64,000 nucleotides of DNA from JBFLVT01 sp036804525 (GTDB taxonomy: Bacteria; Bacillota; Desulfotomaculia; Desulfotomaculales; JASEER01). How positions within the stretch are numbered: position 1 is the stretch's first letter; every line of letters starts with the position of its first letter. Both the position numbers and the translations under genes were made by a program. Of this stretch, positions 32,696 through 41,296 are shown piece after piece. Location: NCBI GenBank assembly GCA_036804525.1, contig DAIRSE010000002.1, forward strand, positions 124,001-188,000, in the 5' to 3' direction. The notes beneath the pieces were generated by a model, which searched no databases, had not been told where the DNA came from, and was given only the letters and a program-made list of their open reading frames with translations.

Positions 32696-33313
32696 TCATG
32701 CCAAGGTGATAGGCGGGTTGGCCTGCACAAGTGTTTCCTGCACTTCGAGCATGTTCGTTATGCGCCCGACGGCGAGTTTTTCTTTAGCGCCGTAATACTC
32801 CAGACAGGTGCCGCAGACAAGCACCGTCGTCCCTTTAGCCTTCAGCGCCCGGACCTGTTCCAGGACCGGCGATCCCTCAACGCACAGGTACACGCCTGAA
32901 TTCAAAAAAACGATGGTGTCCGGCACGGTGTCCATACTGTTCAGCGACACAAAGGCGCTTTTCATCAACACCTGACCGAGGTCCTGCGAACCCTGCCCAA
33001 GGACATTATTCGTCACCAGGTACACCGGGCGTCGCCCTTCCCTCGATCCGGTTGCCGGTTCTGCGGGCCGGGGCCTGTCCGTCGGAGCCGTGCCCGGCTT
33101 GCTGAGCGTGAGGTAGGATACGCCGTTTTCGTCTCTTGCTTCGACTTCCCAACCGGCATTCTGTGCAAAACGAGTAACGTTCTCTCGTGCAGCGGTATTG
33201 TCCACGATCGTCACTACGGACTCTATGCCCGGCTCGCTGAGGGCCTCCTTTGTCGCCAGTACCGGTTGAGGACACGCCAGGCCCCGGCAGTCCAACGTCT
33301 TACTCTTTCCCAT
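32696..33313 (-). CDS. yedF: Selenium-metabolism protein YedF
   Basis: 205 residues. The N-terminal TusA/SirA-type domain has LDCRGLACPQPVLATKEAL with the active Cys at 14. The C-terminal DsrE/F-like half (about 95-200) includes IVFLNSGVYLCVEGS and LVCGTCLEYYGAKEKL. This fusion is the YedF subfamily, which occurs mainly in genomes that use selenium. It supports selenocysteine or selenouridine use in this organism and so the reading of arsM as a selenoprotein 4 kb away. Confidence 0.9.
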   Translation of the reverse strand: MGKSKTLDCRGLACPQPVLATKEALSEPGIESVVTIVDNTAARENVTRFAQNAGWEVEARDENGVSYLTLSKPGTAPTDRPRPAEPATGSREGRRPVYLVTNNVLGQGSQDLGQVLMKSAFVSLNSMDTVPDTIVFLNSGVYLCVEGSPVLEQVRALKAKGTTVLVCGTCLEYYGAKEKLAVGRITNMLEVQETLVQANPPITLA

Positions 33314-33749
33314 GTACGGTTAAACCCCCTTACACGCAAACGGTTGTGCTCTATCGTTAAGTTGAGTTGGCAAAGCAACGGCACCAGGAGACTGCTGCAA
33401 AAAGCCAATACACTGGTTTTGGCATAGGTATCTTTAGGGTACGGCTATGCTTCGGAGTTACCCTGAGACCGCTCAAAAAGAGGTCCGAGGCAAGAGGTCA
33501 GAGGTCGGTTACGGGAAGCGATCGCTTCGCGATTGCAAGTCTATAATCCTTAGCAATCGCTCTGCGGATTTCATCAGGTCAGATTTCTGACTTCTGGCAT
33601 CCGACATCCTTTTTGCCAGGCGCAGTTTTTCAGCGGTCTCCTAGGACGCTTATTGATATAGCCTTTAACAAATACTTTACCGCAAATTCCATTACATCCT
33701 TCGATTTTCACTATGAATTTGTGGAATGAAACCGTCACGCCCGATCCGC
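33314..33749. other. Gene-free stretch holding repeat copy B
   Basis: No gene is seen. The first 70 bases are the yedF leader. 33387-33641 is the dispersed repeat; the last 100 bases lie behind the P-type ATPase and hold nothing I recognise. Confidence 0.6.
33387..33641 (-). repeat. Dispersed repeat, copy B (mobile-element-like)
   Basis: About 255 bp, inverted relative to copy A at 4141-4342. Bases 33387-33478 and 33615-33641 match copy A. The interior is different: it is made of repeated words (AGAGGTCAGAGGTCGG, CAGGTCAGATTTCTGACTTC) and a palindrome GAAGCGATCGCTTC (33515-33528). No coding frame. Confidence 0.75.
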
Positions 33750-35915
33750 CTACCGCGAGCGCAGCAGGCGCATACCGTTGGCCACAACCAACACCGCCGC
33801 GCCGGTATCAGCCGTCACGGCGAGCCACAGTGTCAGCCACCCCTGGAAGATCAGGGCGACGGCGGCGAGCTTGATAACCAGCGCGATGGCGATGTTCTGA
33901 GCGACAATGCTCCTCGTCCGGCGGCTAAGCCGGATCACGAAAGGTACCTTCTCCGGATCGTCGCCCATCAAAGCGATGTCCGCCGTTTCGAGAGCGGCAT
34001 CGGTGCCGGCGCCCATGGCCACGCCGACAGTTGCCGCCGCAAGAGCCGGGGCGTCGTTGATCCCGTCGCCGACCATCACCACCCGGTGCCCGGCCCGCTC
34101 CAGTTCCCTCACGGTCTTAAGCTTGTCTTCGGGCAAGAGGTCGAACCGGCAGTCCGTAATCCCTAGGCGCCCGGCGACGGCCCGTGCTGCTCCCTCGTTG
34201 TCGCCGGTAAGCATAACGGTCCTGACACCCAGCTTGTTGAGTTCTTTCACAGTAGCTGAAGCTTTGTCCCGCGGCTCGTCGGCCACGGCGATGAGTCCCC
34301 AAATCTCCTTCTCCCCGGCAACAAGCACCGGGGTCTTCCCTTCCGCCTCCAAACGCCCGATTTCGTCCCGGATTCCGGCGGGAAGAACCCCGCCCTTTGC
34401 GCTGTAGAGACGCGGATTGCCCACAATGATGTTCTGAGCACCGACCCTGGCCGACGCGCCTAATCCCGGAAAGGTTTTAAAGTCGGAGCCCGGGATGAAA
34501 GCAAGTTTCTCGACGCGGGCGCGCCGCCGGACAGCCTTGGCCACAGGATGCTCAGACCGGGCCTCGACCGAAGCGGCAATACCAAGAACTTCCTGCTCCT
34601 GATGTTTGCCAAAAGGAATGACGTCGGTAACCTCGGGCTGGCCTCGTGTAAGCGTCCCGGTCTTGTCGAAGGCTACTATACGCGCTTTCCCCACTGCTTC
34701 CAGAGAAACGCCGCCCTTGATCAGAACCCCGTTGCGCGCCGCGCTGGCGACCGCCGCGGCGACCGAAACAGGGGTGGAAAGGACAAGCGCGCACGGGCAG
34801 GCGATCAACAGCAGGGCCAGGCCCCTGTAAAACCACTCCGTCCACGAAAGCCCCAGGGTTGCCGGGGGCCCTGCCATGACCAGTGCGGCGACGACCATCA
34901 CGGACGGCGTATAGTAGCGCGCGAAGCGGTCGATAAATCTCTCGATGCGGGCCTTCCGGGTACCGGCATCCTCGACCAGCCGGATGATGCGCGCCAGCAC
35001 GGTGTCACCGGCACGACGCTCAACCCGGACCTCCAGCGCCCCCTCACCGTTCACCGTGCCGGCGAAAACGGTATCCCCCGGTCCCTTGTGCACGGGCATC
35101 GACTCGCCCGTGATCGGAGCCTGGTTAAGAGAACTCCGGCCGGCGGTAATGGTCCCGTCAAGGGGGACGCGCGAACCCGGCCTGATCACAATAGTTTCTC
35201 CAACATCCACCTCAGAGACCGGAACCTGCTGTTCACGCCCGCCGCGCACTACAAGCGCGGTGTCGGGAGCCAGGGACATCAGGGAATGGATCGCCCGGCG
35301 CGCCCTTCCGACGGTAAAACCCTCAAGGGCTTCGCCGACAGCAAAGAGGAAAACGACGGTCGCTCCCTCCGCCCACTCCCCGAGGGCTGCCGCGCCGATC
35401 GCAGCCACTACCATGAGTACATTCATATCAAAGCTCATCCGCGCCCGAATAGACTGCCAGCCCGCACGGGCCGGGCCGACGCCGCCGACGATAATAGCCA
35501 GAGCAAATAAAGCCGTAGCAGCTGAGCTATACGAAAAAAGGTGGAAAAGAATGAAACCTGCCAGGAGGGCCGCCCCTGATAAGATCATTGTCCAGTGCTG
35601 CCTCCACCAGGTGCTTTTGCTGCTGGAAGACCAAGCGGAAGGGCGGCCAGCATTGTTAACAGAAACCGGCCCGTCTTCCTCCCCGATCACGGGGTGGCCG
35701 AGACCTGCTAAACCTTCAGCAATCGCCTCCAGGCGTGTGACTCGGGGGTCGTAATCGATACGCACCAACCCGTTCCCGGGAATAAACACCGCCTGTCTGA
35801 CCCCGTCCTGGCGACCGACGTACTGCTCAACCTTAGCCGCGCAAACAGGACAGTCTACCCCGGCAACCCGGACTTCGATACGGGCGATGTTGAAGTCGCT
35901 TTCGGCCACGCTCAC
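33750..35915 (-). CDS. cadA: Heavy-metal P-type ATPase (Zn/Cd/Pb exporter)
   Basis: 721 residues from GTG 35915, which has AAAGGGG ahead; an upstream ATG (35954) would overlap the repressor gene. One HMA domain with GVDCPVCAAKVE (Cys 22 and 25), then eight membrane segments, TGES in the actuator, CPC at 373-375, DKTGTLT at 417-423, SEHPVAKA for nucleotide binding and GDGINDAP. The CPC with a single Cys-type HMA fits the Zn/Cd/Pb group (CadA/ZntA). The ArsR/CadC-like gene in front, with its operator, supports Zn(II)/Cd(II) export. Confidence 0.93.
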   Translation of the reverse strand: MSVAESDFNIARIEVRVAGVDCPVCAAKVEQYVGRQDGVRQAVFIPGNGLVRIDYDPRVTRLEAIAEGLAGLGHPVIGEEDGPVSVNNAGRPSAWSSSSKSTWWRQHWTMILSGAALLAGFILFHLFSYSSAATALFALAIIVGGVGPARAGWQSIRARMSFDMNVLMVVAAIGAAALGEWAEGATVVFLFAVGEALEGFTVGRARRAIHSLMSLAPDTALVVRGGREQQVPVSEVDVGETIVIRPGSRVPLDGTITAGRSSLNQAPITGESMPVHKGPGDTVFAGTVNGEGALEVRVERRAGDTVLARIIRLVEDAGTRKARIERFIDRFARYYTPSVMVVAALVMAGPPATLGLSWTEWFYRGLALLLIACPCALVLSTPVSVAAAVASAARNGVLIKGGVSLEAVGKARIVAFDKTGTLTRGQPEVTDVIPFGKHQEQEVLGIAASVEARSEHPVAKAVRRRARVEKLAFIPGSDFKTFPGLGASARVGAQNIIVGNPRLYSAKGGVLPAGIRDEIGRLEAEGKTPVLVAGEKEIWGLIAVADEPRDKASATVKELNKLGVRTVMLTGDNEGAARAVAGRLGITDCRFDLLPEDKLKTVRELERAGHRVVMVGDGINDAPALAAATVGVAMGAGTDAALETADIALMGDDPEKVPFVIRLSRRTRSIVAQNIAIALVIKLAAVALIFQGWLTLWLAVTADTGAAVLVVANGMRLLRSR

Positions 35916-35946
35916 TGGATTTCCCCTTTCGTGTTTGGCCATTTCA

Positions 35947-36297
35947 CTATTCACGGCTAATGTGAGCTGCGTGCTGGAAGCCCTCCCTAATCAAGCCCAG
36001 GACGTGTTCATCGTCCAGTTTATAGAGGATATGCTTCCCATTCCGGCGCGAAGAGATCAGGCGGGCCTCCCGGAGCACGCGCAGGTGATGTGACGTGTTC
36101 GATATCGTGCAACACAGCGCGCGGGCGATATCGCAAACACAGCTCTCCCCGTCGGTAAGGAGGTACAGGATGCGCAGCCGCGTCTCGTCGGCAAGGACGG
36201 CAAACAGCTCCTTGACCGGCTTTACGTCCGGGATCGCGTAAGCCATTTCCAGCGTCTTCCGGTAAGGCAAAACGGCCTGGCTCTTTTGATACGGCAC
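35947..36297 (-). CDS. CadC/ArsR-type metal-sensing repressor
   Basis: 116 residues. Winged helix with GESCVCDIARALCC (Cys pair of the alpha-3 metal site plus two more Cys) and ISNTSHHLRVLREARLI as recognition helix. It lies 31 bases before the P-type ATPase on the same strand and behind a perfect palindrome at 36314-36339, so it most likely represses both genes until Cd, Pb or Zn binds. An N-terminal extension of about 25 residues resembles CadC. Confidence 0.92.
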   Translation of the reverse strand: MPYQKSQAVLPYRKTLEMAYAIPDVKPVKELFAVLADETRLRILYLLTDGESCVCDIARALCCTISNTSHHLRVLREARLISSRRNGKHILYKLDDEHVLGLIREGFQHAAHISRE

Positions 36298-36313
36298 GGA
36301 ACTTCAGCTCCAT

Positions 36314-36339
36314 AACATTTCAATGTTTATTGAAATGTT
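36314..36339 (-). promoter_or_regulatory. ArsR/CadC operator palindrome
   Basis: AACATTTCAAT and its perfect complement ATTGAAATGTT are separated by GTTT. The site lies 17 bases before the repressor start. Size and AT-rich core fit ArsR-family operators (ATA-x-T-CAA type). A further half site (GAAATG) lies at about 36344-36349. Confidence 0.8.
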
Positions 36340-36434
36340 AACCGAAATGTCAGACCGTGTCAATTCAGCATACGACTCCGGAAATGATGTGGTGAAGGCC
36401 GTTGGCTGTTGGAGGGAATGCGGTTGCGGACGGG

Positions 36435-36680
36435 CTAGTCGAATGAGCTCCCCGATGTATTTTCGCACCTGCAGTGCCGCATGAGGTAGTTAAGAATGTC
36501 TTCCCTGCCGATCCCCGTGTCCTTGATAAGCTGGCCCAGTTTCTGAACCTCACTGGCACTTAAGGTAAACTTTTTTTGGTAGAAATGCAATGTAAACTGA
36601 TTTAAGTGACTCGATTTGACCCTTATACCTCGCCTTCTCAGGAGTAGAAGGGCTACCTTGAGGTCAAGCAGCTTCTTCAC
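36435..36680 (-). CDS. Hypothetical protein, FetAB-linked
   Basis: 81 residues, ATG 36680 overlapping the fetB stop by 4 bases, so it is translationally coupled. It is basic in the N-terminal half (LLLLRRRGIRVKSSHLNQF) and has an HCRC motif near the end (residues 69-72). No family is recognised. The coupling suggests a small partner of the exporter, perhaps metal-binding because of the His/Cys cluster; this is a guess. Confidence 0.55.
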   Translation of the reverse strand: MKKLLDLKVALLLLRRRGIRVKSSHLNQFTLHFYQKKFTLSASEVQKLGQLIKDTGIGREDILNYLMRHCRCENTSGSSFD

Positions 36681-37474
36681 CCCCGCTCGTACGCTTCCTG
36701 TCGCAGGGCCCCGTCGCCGTCGAACATCTTCCTGTATGAGAGTCCAACCAGGATCAGACAGCCGATGGCCGCTGCCGCAGCAATCATCAGCATCACTACG
36801 ATCTGGTACCGTACCGCCTCCTGAGGGTCGGCGCCGGCAAGGATCTGCCCCGTCATCATTCCAGGCAGGCTTACCAGGCCCACAACCATCAGCGAGTTGA
36901 TGGTGGGAGTCATACCGGCCCTGATGGCTTCCCGTACCGAGTCGCGTACGGCCTCCCAGGGAGTGGCTCCGAATGAGAGCAGTGTTTCGACCTCGCCCAG
37001 ACGTCCCCTGACCTCGGCATACAAACGGTCCAGGGAAAGGGCGATCCCGTTCATCGAGTTGCCGAGGATCATCCCGAAGATAGGGATGATGATCTGAGCG
37101 GAGTACCAGGGTTCGGGCGCGATAATCAGCTGCGTAACGATCGTCCCGACCAGATAGGTGCTGGCCAGCAGGGCGACAAAGGCCAGGCCGGCCGGATACC
37201 TGGGAACGTTGGGCGTCCTCCTGACGGCAGCCCTGGAGGCGATATAGACCATAAGGGTCACCAGGGCCAGGATCAGGTAGAGGTTGTTCAAGGCAAAGAC
37301 GTAGGTCAGAACGTAACCGACGAGGGTAAGTTGCACAAAGGTCCGAACCGTACCCCAGACCAGCGGGCGTAGCAGGCCCAGACGAAAGACAGCCGACACC
37401 GTCCCGGCGATGACCACCAGGATGACGCTGAGGGCCAACTGCCAGTCTGAAATGGGCACTACGCCGCCCGTCAT
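36677..37474 (-). CDS. fetB: ABC exporter permease, FetB/UPF0014 family
   Basis: 265 residues from ATG 37474, which overlaps the ATPase stop (ATGA). About seven membrane segments. The family boxes RTFVQLTLVGYVL, PIFGMILGNSMNGIALSLDR and GATPWEAVRDSVREAIRAGMTPTINSL are present, followed by GLVSLPGMMTGQILAG. In Escherichia coli FetAB moves iron out and gives oxidative-stress tolerance. Substrate here not known. Confidence 0.92.
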   Translation of the reverse strand: MTGGVVPISDWQLALSVILVVIAGTVSAVFRLGLLRPLVWGTVRTFVQLTLVGYVLTYVFALNNLYLILALVTLMVYIASRAAVRRTPNVPRYPAGLAFVALLASTYLVGTIVTQLIIAPEPWYSAQIIIPIFGMILGNSMNGIALSLDRLYAEVRGRLGEVETLLSFGATPWEAVRDSVREAIRAGMTPTINSLMVVGLVSLPGMMTGQILAGADPQEAVRYQIVVMLMIAAAAAIGCLILVGLSYRKMFDGDGALRQEAYERG

Positions 37475-38130
37475 ACTTCTACTCCTCCCACGCCTAAATT
37501 CAGGATATGCGTGTCTTTGAGCAGGCTGTAATCTTCGCCGTGGCTGACCATAACCAGTGCCCGGTTCCCTTTTGCCAGCCAACCTTGCATAAAGGCATAA
37601 AAAGCGGACCGCGACTCCCTGTCAAGACCGGCTGTGGGCTCGTCCAGCAGCAGCACCTGAGGACCGACAAGCACAGCCCTTAAAACCGCCACCCGGGCCG
37701 TTTCCCCACCGGAGAGCCGCCCGGCATCTTGCTTCAGGATCGTCCTGGGCAGCATCAGCCTGTCCAGGCCCTCTTCAATTAAGGTCATATTTAGTTCCGC
37801 GCGGCGGCGCACGGCGCCAAGTTCAAAGGGGCGTACCAGGTTGTCCAGGACCGAACCGCTAAACATCGCCGGCTTTTGCGCAACATAAACGAGACGCACC
37901 CGCCACTCCGGCCCGGGATAGCGAAGCCAGTCCTCGCCTTCCAGCCGGACCGCCCCCGAAACAACAGGATGCAAGCGGGCCAGAACCCGCAAAAAAGTGC
38001 TCTTTCCCGAACCCGACGGTCCCCGGACAATCAAGGCTTGCCTTTCCTCGACACTCCCCGACAGGCAGATGACGGGGGTCGCCGCTCCGGCTCTGAAAGT
38101 CAAATCCTTGAACTCCAAAATACCGGCCAT
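37471..38130 (-). CDS. fetA: ABC exporter ATPase, FetA family
   Basis: 219 residues. Walker A GPSGSGKST at about 37-45, Q-loop YVAQKPAMFSGSVLDN, signature LSGGETAR (instead of the common LSGGQ), Walker B VLLLDEPTAGLD and the H-loop MVSHGED. First gene of the fetA-fetB-small-protein unit. Start ATG 38130. Confidence 0.92.
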   Translation of the reverse strand: MAGILEFKDLTFRAGAATPVICLSGSVEERQALIVRGPSGSGKSTFLRVLARLHPVVSGAVRLEGEDWLRYPGPEWRVRLVYVAQKPAMFSGSVLDNLVRPFELGAVRRRAELNMTLIEEGLDRLMLPRTILKQDAGRLSGGETARVAVLRAVLVGPQVLLLDEPTAGLDRESRSAFYAFMQGWLAKGNRALVMVSHGEDYSLLKDTHILNLGVGGVEV

Positions 38131-38177
38131 GCCACCAGTATAACACTGAGTCGCACTAGGCTGTAAACATAAGAATT

Positions 38178-38852
38178 CTAAAGGCGGGCAGCCAGTTCCA
38201 GGATGTATTTGCGCAACGCCTCTACCAGGGATTTAAACTCTTCCGGGTAGTTATCAGGATCCCGGTAACGCTTGTTGATCTCCAGCTGTAAAGCGGGAAC
38301 GCCCAGCTCCTGACTGACGAAGCGGGTTACCGTAGCCTGCCCGCAAGCGGAGAAGGTGTCTTCAACATGCACGTCTTCAATGCCTTCCTCGGCCAGGGCA
38401 TCCTGAAGCAGGGTTAAAAAGTGCTGCTTGTCGAGCAAGCTTTTCCCTTTGCAGGTTCCGATGTCGATGGCGAAGTCGCGCCAAAGGGAGGCGCCGTGCA
38501 GGTCCAAAACCAGCTTGATGTTTCTTTGAAGAACGAGCTCACCCAGGCCGGCCTTATAGAGACAATCGTCGTAAAAGTTGGCGTCCAGGTCGGAAGACGA
38601 GGCGTAAACAGCATGGCAACTGGTTAATTCGTAAAGAAGCCGGGCCAGGGTGCCCGTGTACTCATCCTCTTCCTTGGGAACGGTATTTGAACGCCGCGTG
38701 TGTTTAACGGAATGGGGAGCCGAAACCAGAACCGGGACTTTGCCGGTAAGGGTTACGTATGATTTCTCGCCCGTCAGGCCCTGGTAGCCGTTAACCCTGA
38801 ACAACTCCTCTTCGGTCCTGACCGCCTTTTCCAGGCTCCAGCCTTTAGCCAT
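38178..38852 (-). CDS. N-formylglutamate amidohydrolase-like protein
   Basis: 224 residues from ATG 38852, 5-10 bases after GGGGTGATAGG. VLVSAPHSVKHTR near 45-57, a FYDDCLY region, VLDLHGAS and ALQLEINKRYRD near the end form the His/Glu metal pattern of the N-formylglutamate amidohydrolase superfamily. Full length is shorter than the histidine-pathway enzyme (about 260), and no hut genes are near. A hydrolase of unknown substrate is the safest call. Confidence 0.7.
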   Translation of the reverse strand: MAKGWSLEKAVRTEEELFRVNGYQGLTGEKSYVTLTGKVPVLVSAPHSVKHTRRSNTVPKEEDEYTGTLARLLYELTSCHAVYASSSDLDANFYDDCLYKAGLGELVLQRNIKLVLDLHGASLWRDFAIDIGTCKGKSLLDKQHFLTLLQDALAEEGIEDVHVEDTFSACGQATVTRFVSQELGVPALQLEINKRYRDPDNYPEEFKSLVEALRKYILELAARL

Positions 38853-38987
38853 CCTATCACCCCATAAGGCCCGGCACTCAACTCGAAGAACCATTACATT
38901 CAAAGCCAACGATTAGGCTGCGAAGCGCTGGGAAATTAGAACTACCTGTAACTTGACAGTTGAGTGCTGGGCTTCTAGTCCTACGAC

Positions 38988-39329
38988 TTACGACTGATAA
39001 AGTGCTTCCTGGATTTCTTTGGTCTGCCTGTTCAAGACCACCCGGAGTAAATCCAGCACCTCAAAAATCTGGGGGTGGCGAACCCAGTACATCATCTTCA
39101 GCCCGTCCTTGCGTGATCCCAGGACGCCCAGCTTCTTGAGCACGGCAAGATGCTGGGACACGTTGGACTGTTCCAGAGCCAGTTCCTCCATAAGTTCGCA
39201 GACGCAGCGCTCCCCGTCCCGGAGCATCTCCACAATCTTCACCCGGGTCGGGTGCGCCAGTCCCTTAAGGATAGCGGCCTGCATTTCAGCTAATACCGGC
39301 TGCACGCTATCAACCCCGAACATTATCAT
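38988..39329 (-). CDS. ArsR-family regulator
   Basis: 113 residues. GLAHPTRVKIVEMLRDGERCVCELMEELA carries the Cys-x-Cys pair of the alpha-3 site; LEQSNVSQHLAVLKKLGVL is the recognition helix. It stands alone between the amidohydrolase-like and the dCMP deaminase genes, so the regulated gene is not obvious; the fetAB unit behind it on the same strand is one option. Third CxC-type ArsR protein in the window. Confidence 0.9.
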   Translation of the reverse strand: MIMFGVDSVQPVLAEMQAAILKGLAHPTRVKIVEMLRDGERCVCELMEELALEQSNVSQHLAVLKKLGVLGSRKDGLKMMYWVRHPQIFEVLDLLRVVLNRQTKEIQEALYQS

Positions 39330-39353
39330 ATGCTTATATAAATGCTAGCAACT

Positions 39354-39833
39354 TTATGCTTCTCCTGTCAACGTTCCCCCCCGCTCCCCGAAGGGCCGGC
39401 AGATCACTCCGGCTTCCTCAAGCACGTCCCGGCTGAACTGATCGGGATATCCCTCGGCGTACACAACCTCGCGCACCCCCAACTGGACCAACAACTTCGC
39501 GCAGGTAAAGCAAGGAAAGTGGGTAACGTAAATCGTGGAGTTGACGCCGCTCAAGCCCGTAATCGCCAACTGAAGAACCACGTTCTGCTCGGCATGCAAG
39601 GCCCGGCAGATTTCCTGGCGTTCTCCGGAGGGAACGTTCAGCTTGGCGCGCAGGCAGCCGCCGCGCTCCGCGCAGTGCAGCAGACTGGAAGGGGGCCCGT
39701 TGTACCCGCTGGCGATGGCGCGCTTATCGCGGACCAGGACGGCCCCCACCTGGCGGCGCAAACAGGTGGAACGGCGGGCCATCAAACGCGCCTGCTCCAT
39801 AAAAATCTCGTCCCAGGTAGGGCGCAAAACCAT
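39354..39833 (-). CDS. dCMP deaminase family protein (ComEB-like)
   Basis: 159 residues from ATG 39833, 4 bases after GGAAAGGAGAG. The zinc deaminase motifs are HAEQNVV (H-A-E) and PCFTCAK (P-C-x-x-C), with VGAVLVRDKRAIASGYNG before them and a C-terminal GVICRP. The insertion HCAERGGCLRA, with extra Cys, is typical of dCMP deaminases, which turn dCMP into dUMP for dTTP synthesis. ComEB, a competence-locus relative, is the same family. Confidence 0.9.
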   Translation of the reverse strand: MVLRPTWDEIFMEQARLMARRSTCLRRQVGAVLVRDKRAIASGYNGPPSSLLHCAERGGCLRAKLNVPSGERQEICRALHAEQNVVLQLAITGLSGVNSTIYVTHFPCFTCAKLLVQLGVREVVYAEGYPDQFSRDVLEEAGVICRPFGERGGTLTGEA

Positions 39834-40163
39834 CACTCTCCTTTCCAGGCAGGTTCGACAAAAGCCGGACCGTTCCTGCCGAACGGGCATTAATGCGCCT
39901 TTCGGCATCAAGCACAAGGCATTGGACGTTAGGCATTAGGCATTAGGCATTAGGCATTAAGCATTAGGATTCAGGGTTCGGATTCGGCTTTGCCGAATCC
40001 GTTCAACGATGTCCTACAGCCTATAGCTTAGTGCTTACAGCTATTTTGGGAGGTTTTTGGCAGATTTGCGCGAATTTTTTTAGGAAAAGCTTGTAAGCGG
40101 ACAGATTAAGCAAAGACCCTTGCCCTAAGGTAAAGGACGGCGTAAAGGAGTAACGCGAGGCGA
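39834..40163. repeat. Gene-free stretch with GGCATTA tandem array
   Basis: No gene. At 39929-39968 the 7-base word GGCATTA is repeated five times with small changes. The palindrome GGATTCGGC...GCCGAATCC lies at 39980-40000, the same unit as at 17990-18010. AT-rich sequence then leads to the corA start. Confidence 0.75.
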
Positions 40164-41228
40164 ATGAAAATGTCGACCATCTTCAAGAGGGCCTCCCAAA
40201 AGGCCGGCCTGTCCCCCGGAACACTGATCCCGGTAGGAACACGGACAGCTGGAAAAGTCAAGATTTCCCTGTGGGAATACAACGAAGACCATTACCAGGA
40301 AAAAGTGCTCGAGACCGTCAAGGAATACCTCCCGTCGAAGGACCCCGCCACGGTTACATGGATCAACGTTGAAGGACTCGATGACACGGCGACCATCGAA
40401 ACGCTGGGAGACCGCTTCAGCTTGCACCCCCTTGTCCTGGAGGACATCCTGCACATCGGGCAGCGCCCTAAGATTGAAGATTACGAAGACTACGTCTACC
40501 TCGTCTTCAAAATGCTGCAGCGCGAGGGCAAAGCAATTTTGATTGACCAGGTGAGCATTATCCTCGGTCCGAACTACGTACTGTCCTTCCTGGAACAGGA
40601 AAGCGCAGTCTTTGACCCGGTTAAGGAACGGATCAGGAACGCCAAGGGCCGCCTGAGGAAATCGGGTGCCGACTACTTGGCCTACGCGCTTATCGACGCT
40701 ATCGTCGACGACTACTTTGGCCTGGTCGAACAGATCGGCGACCATATTGAGTCGGTAGAAGAAGAGCTGGTAGCCCGTCCGCTCCCGAACAGCGTACATG
40801 GAATTCACATCCTTAAGAGACAGTTGATGGTCCTGCGCAATGCCGTCTGGCCTTTGCGCGAGGTAGTGGGCGGCCTTCAGCGGGGAGATTCGCCGCTTTT
40901 TAAAGAGACCACCCTCATCTACCTCAGGGACGTTTACGACCACACCATACAGATCATCGACACCACCGAAACCTACCGGGAAATGGTCTCCGAAATGCTC
41001 GACCTCTACCTGTCGAGTTTGAGCAACAGGCTGAACGAAGTAATCAAGGTACTGACCATCATCTCGACCATCTTCATCCCTCTCACCTTCATCGTCGGCG
41101 TGTACGGGATGAACTTCAGGTACATGCCCGAACTCGAATGGAGGTGGGGATATCCGGTTACCTGGCTCGTGATGATCGGTATCGGGGTGGGGATGCTGGG
41201 GTACTTCCGCAAACGCAGGTGGATCTAA
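40164..41228 (+). CDS. corA: CorA-type magnesium/cobalt transporter
   Basis: 354 residues. A large soluble N-terminal domain (a TWINVEGLDD segment at about 72) is followed by a long helix and two C-terminal membrane segments, the first ending in YGMNF with the GMN signature at 315-317, then the short basic tail KRRW. Normal length. Forms a homopentameric channel for Mg2+ in relatives. ATG 40164 preceded by GCGAGGCG. Confidence 0.95.
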   Translation: MKMSTIFKRASQKAGLSPGTLIPVGTRTAGKVKISLWEYNEDHYQEKVLETVKEYLPSKDPATVTWINVEGLDDTATIETLGDRFSLHPLVLEDILHIGQRPKIEDYEDYVYLVFKMLQREGKAILIDQVSIILGPNYVLSFLEQESAVFDPVKERIRNAKGRLRKSGADYLAYALIDAIVDDYFGLVEQIGDHIESVEEELVARPLPNSVHGIHILKRQLMVLRNAVWPLREVVGGLQRGDSPLFKETTLIYLRDVYDHTIQIIDTTETYREMVSEMLDLYLSSLSNRLNEVIKVLTIISTIFIPLTFIVGVYGMNFRYMPELEWRWGYPVTWLVMIGIGVGMLGYFRKRRWI

Positions 41229-41296
41229 CACGTTGTGCGTCGTTCGTCTTTCGTCGTACGTGGCCGGAATAACCAGAAGGACGGGGAGGGGTTAGT

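Noticed and set aside
39929..39968. GGCATTA array considered as CRISPR
   Set aside because: The units are 7 bases without spacers, so there is no repeat-spacer structure. No cas genes are in the window.
40125..41231. Long minus-strand frame opposite corA
   Set aside because: Corresponds base for base to corA; CorA has the GMN motif and a proper start, so the opposite frame is a shadow.
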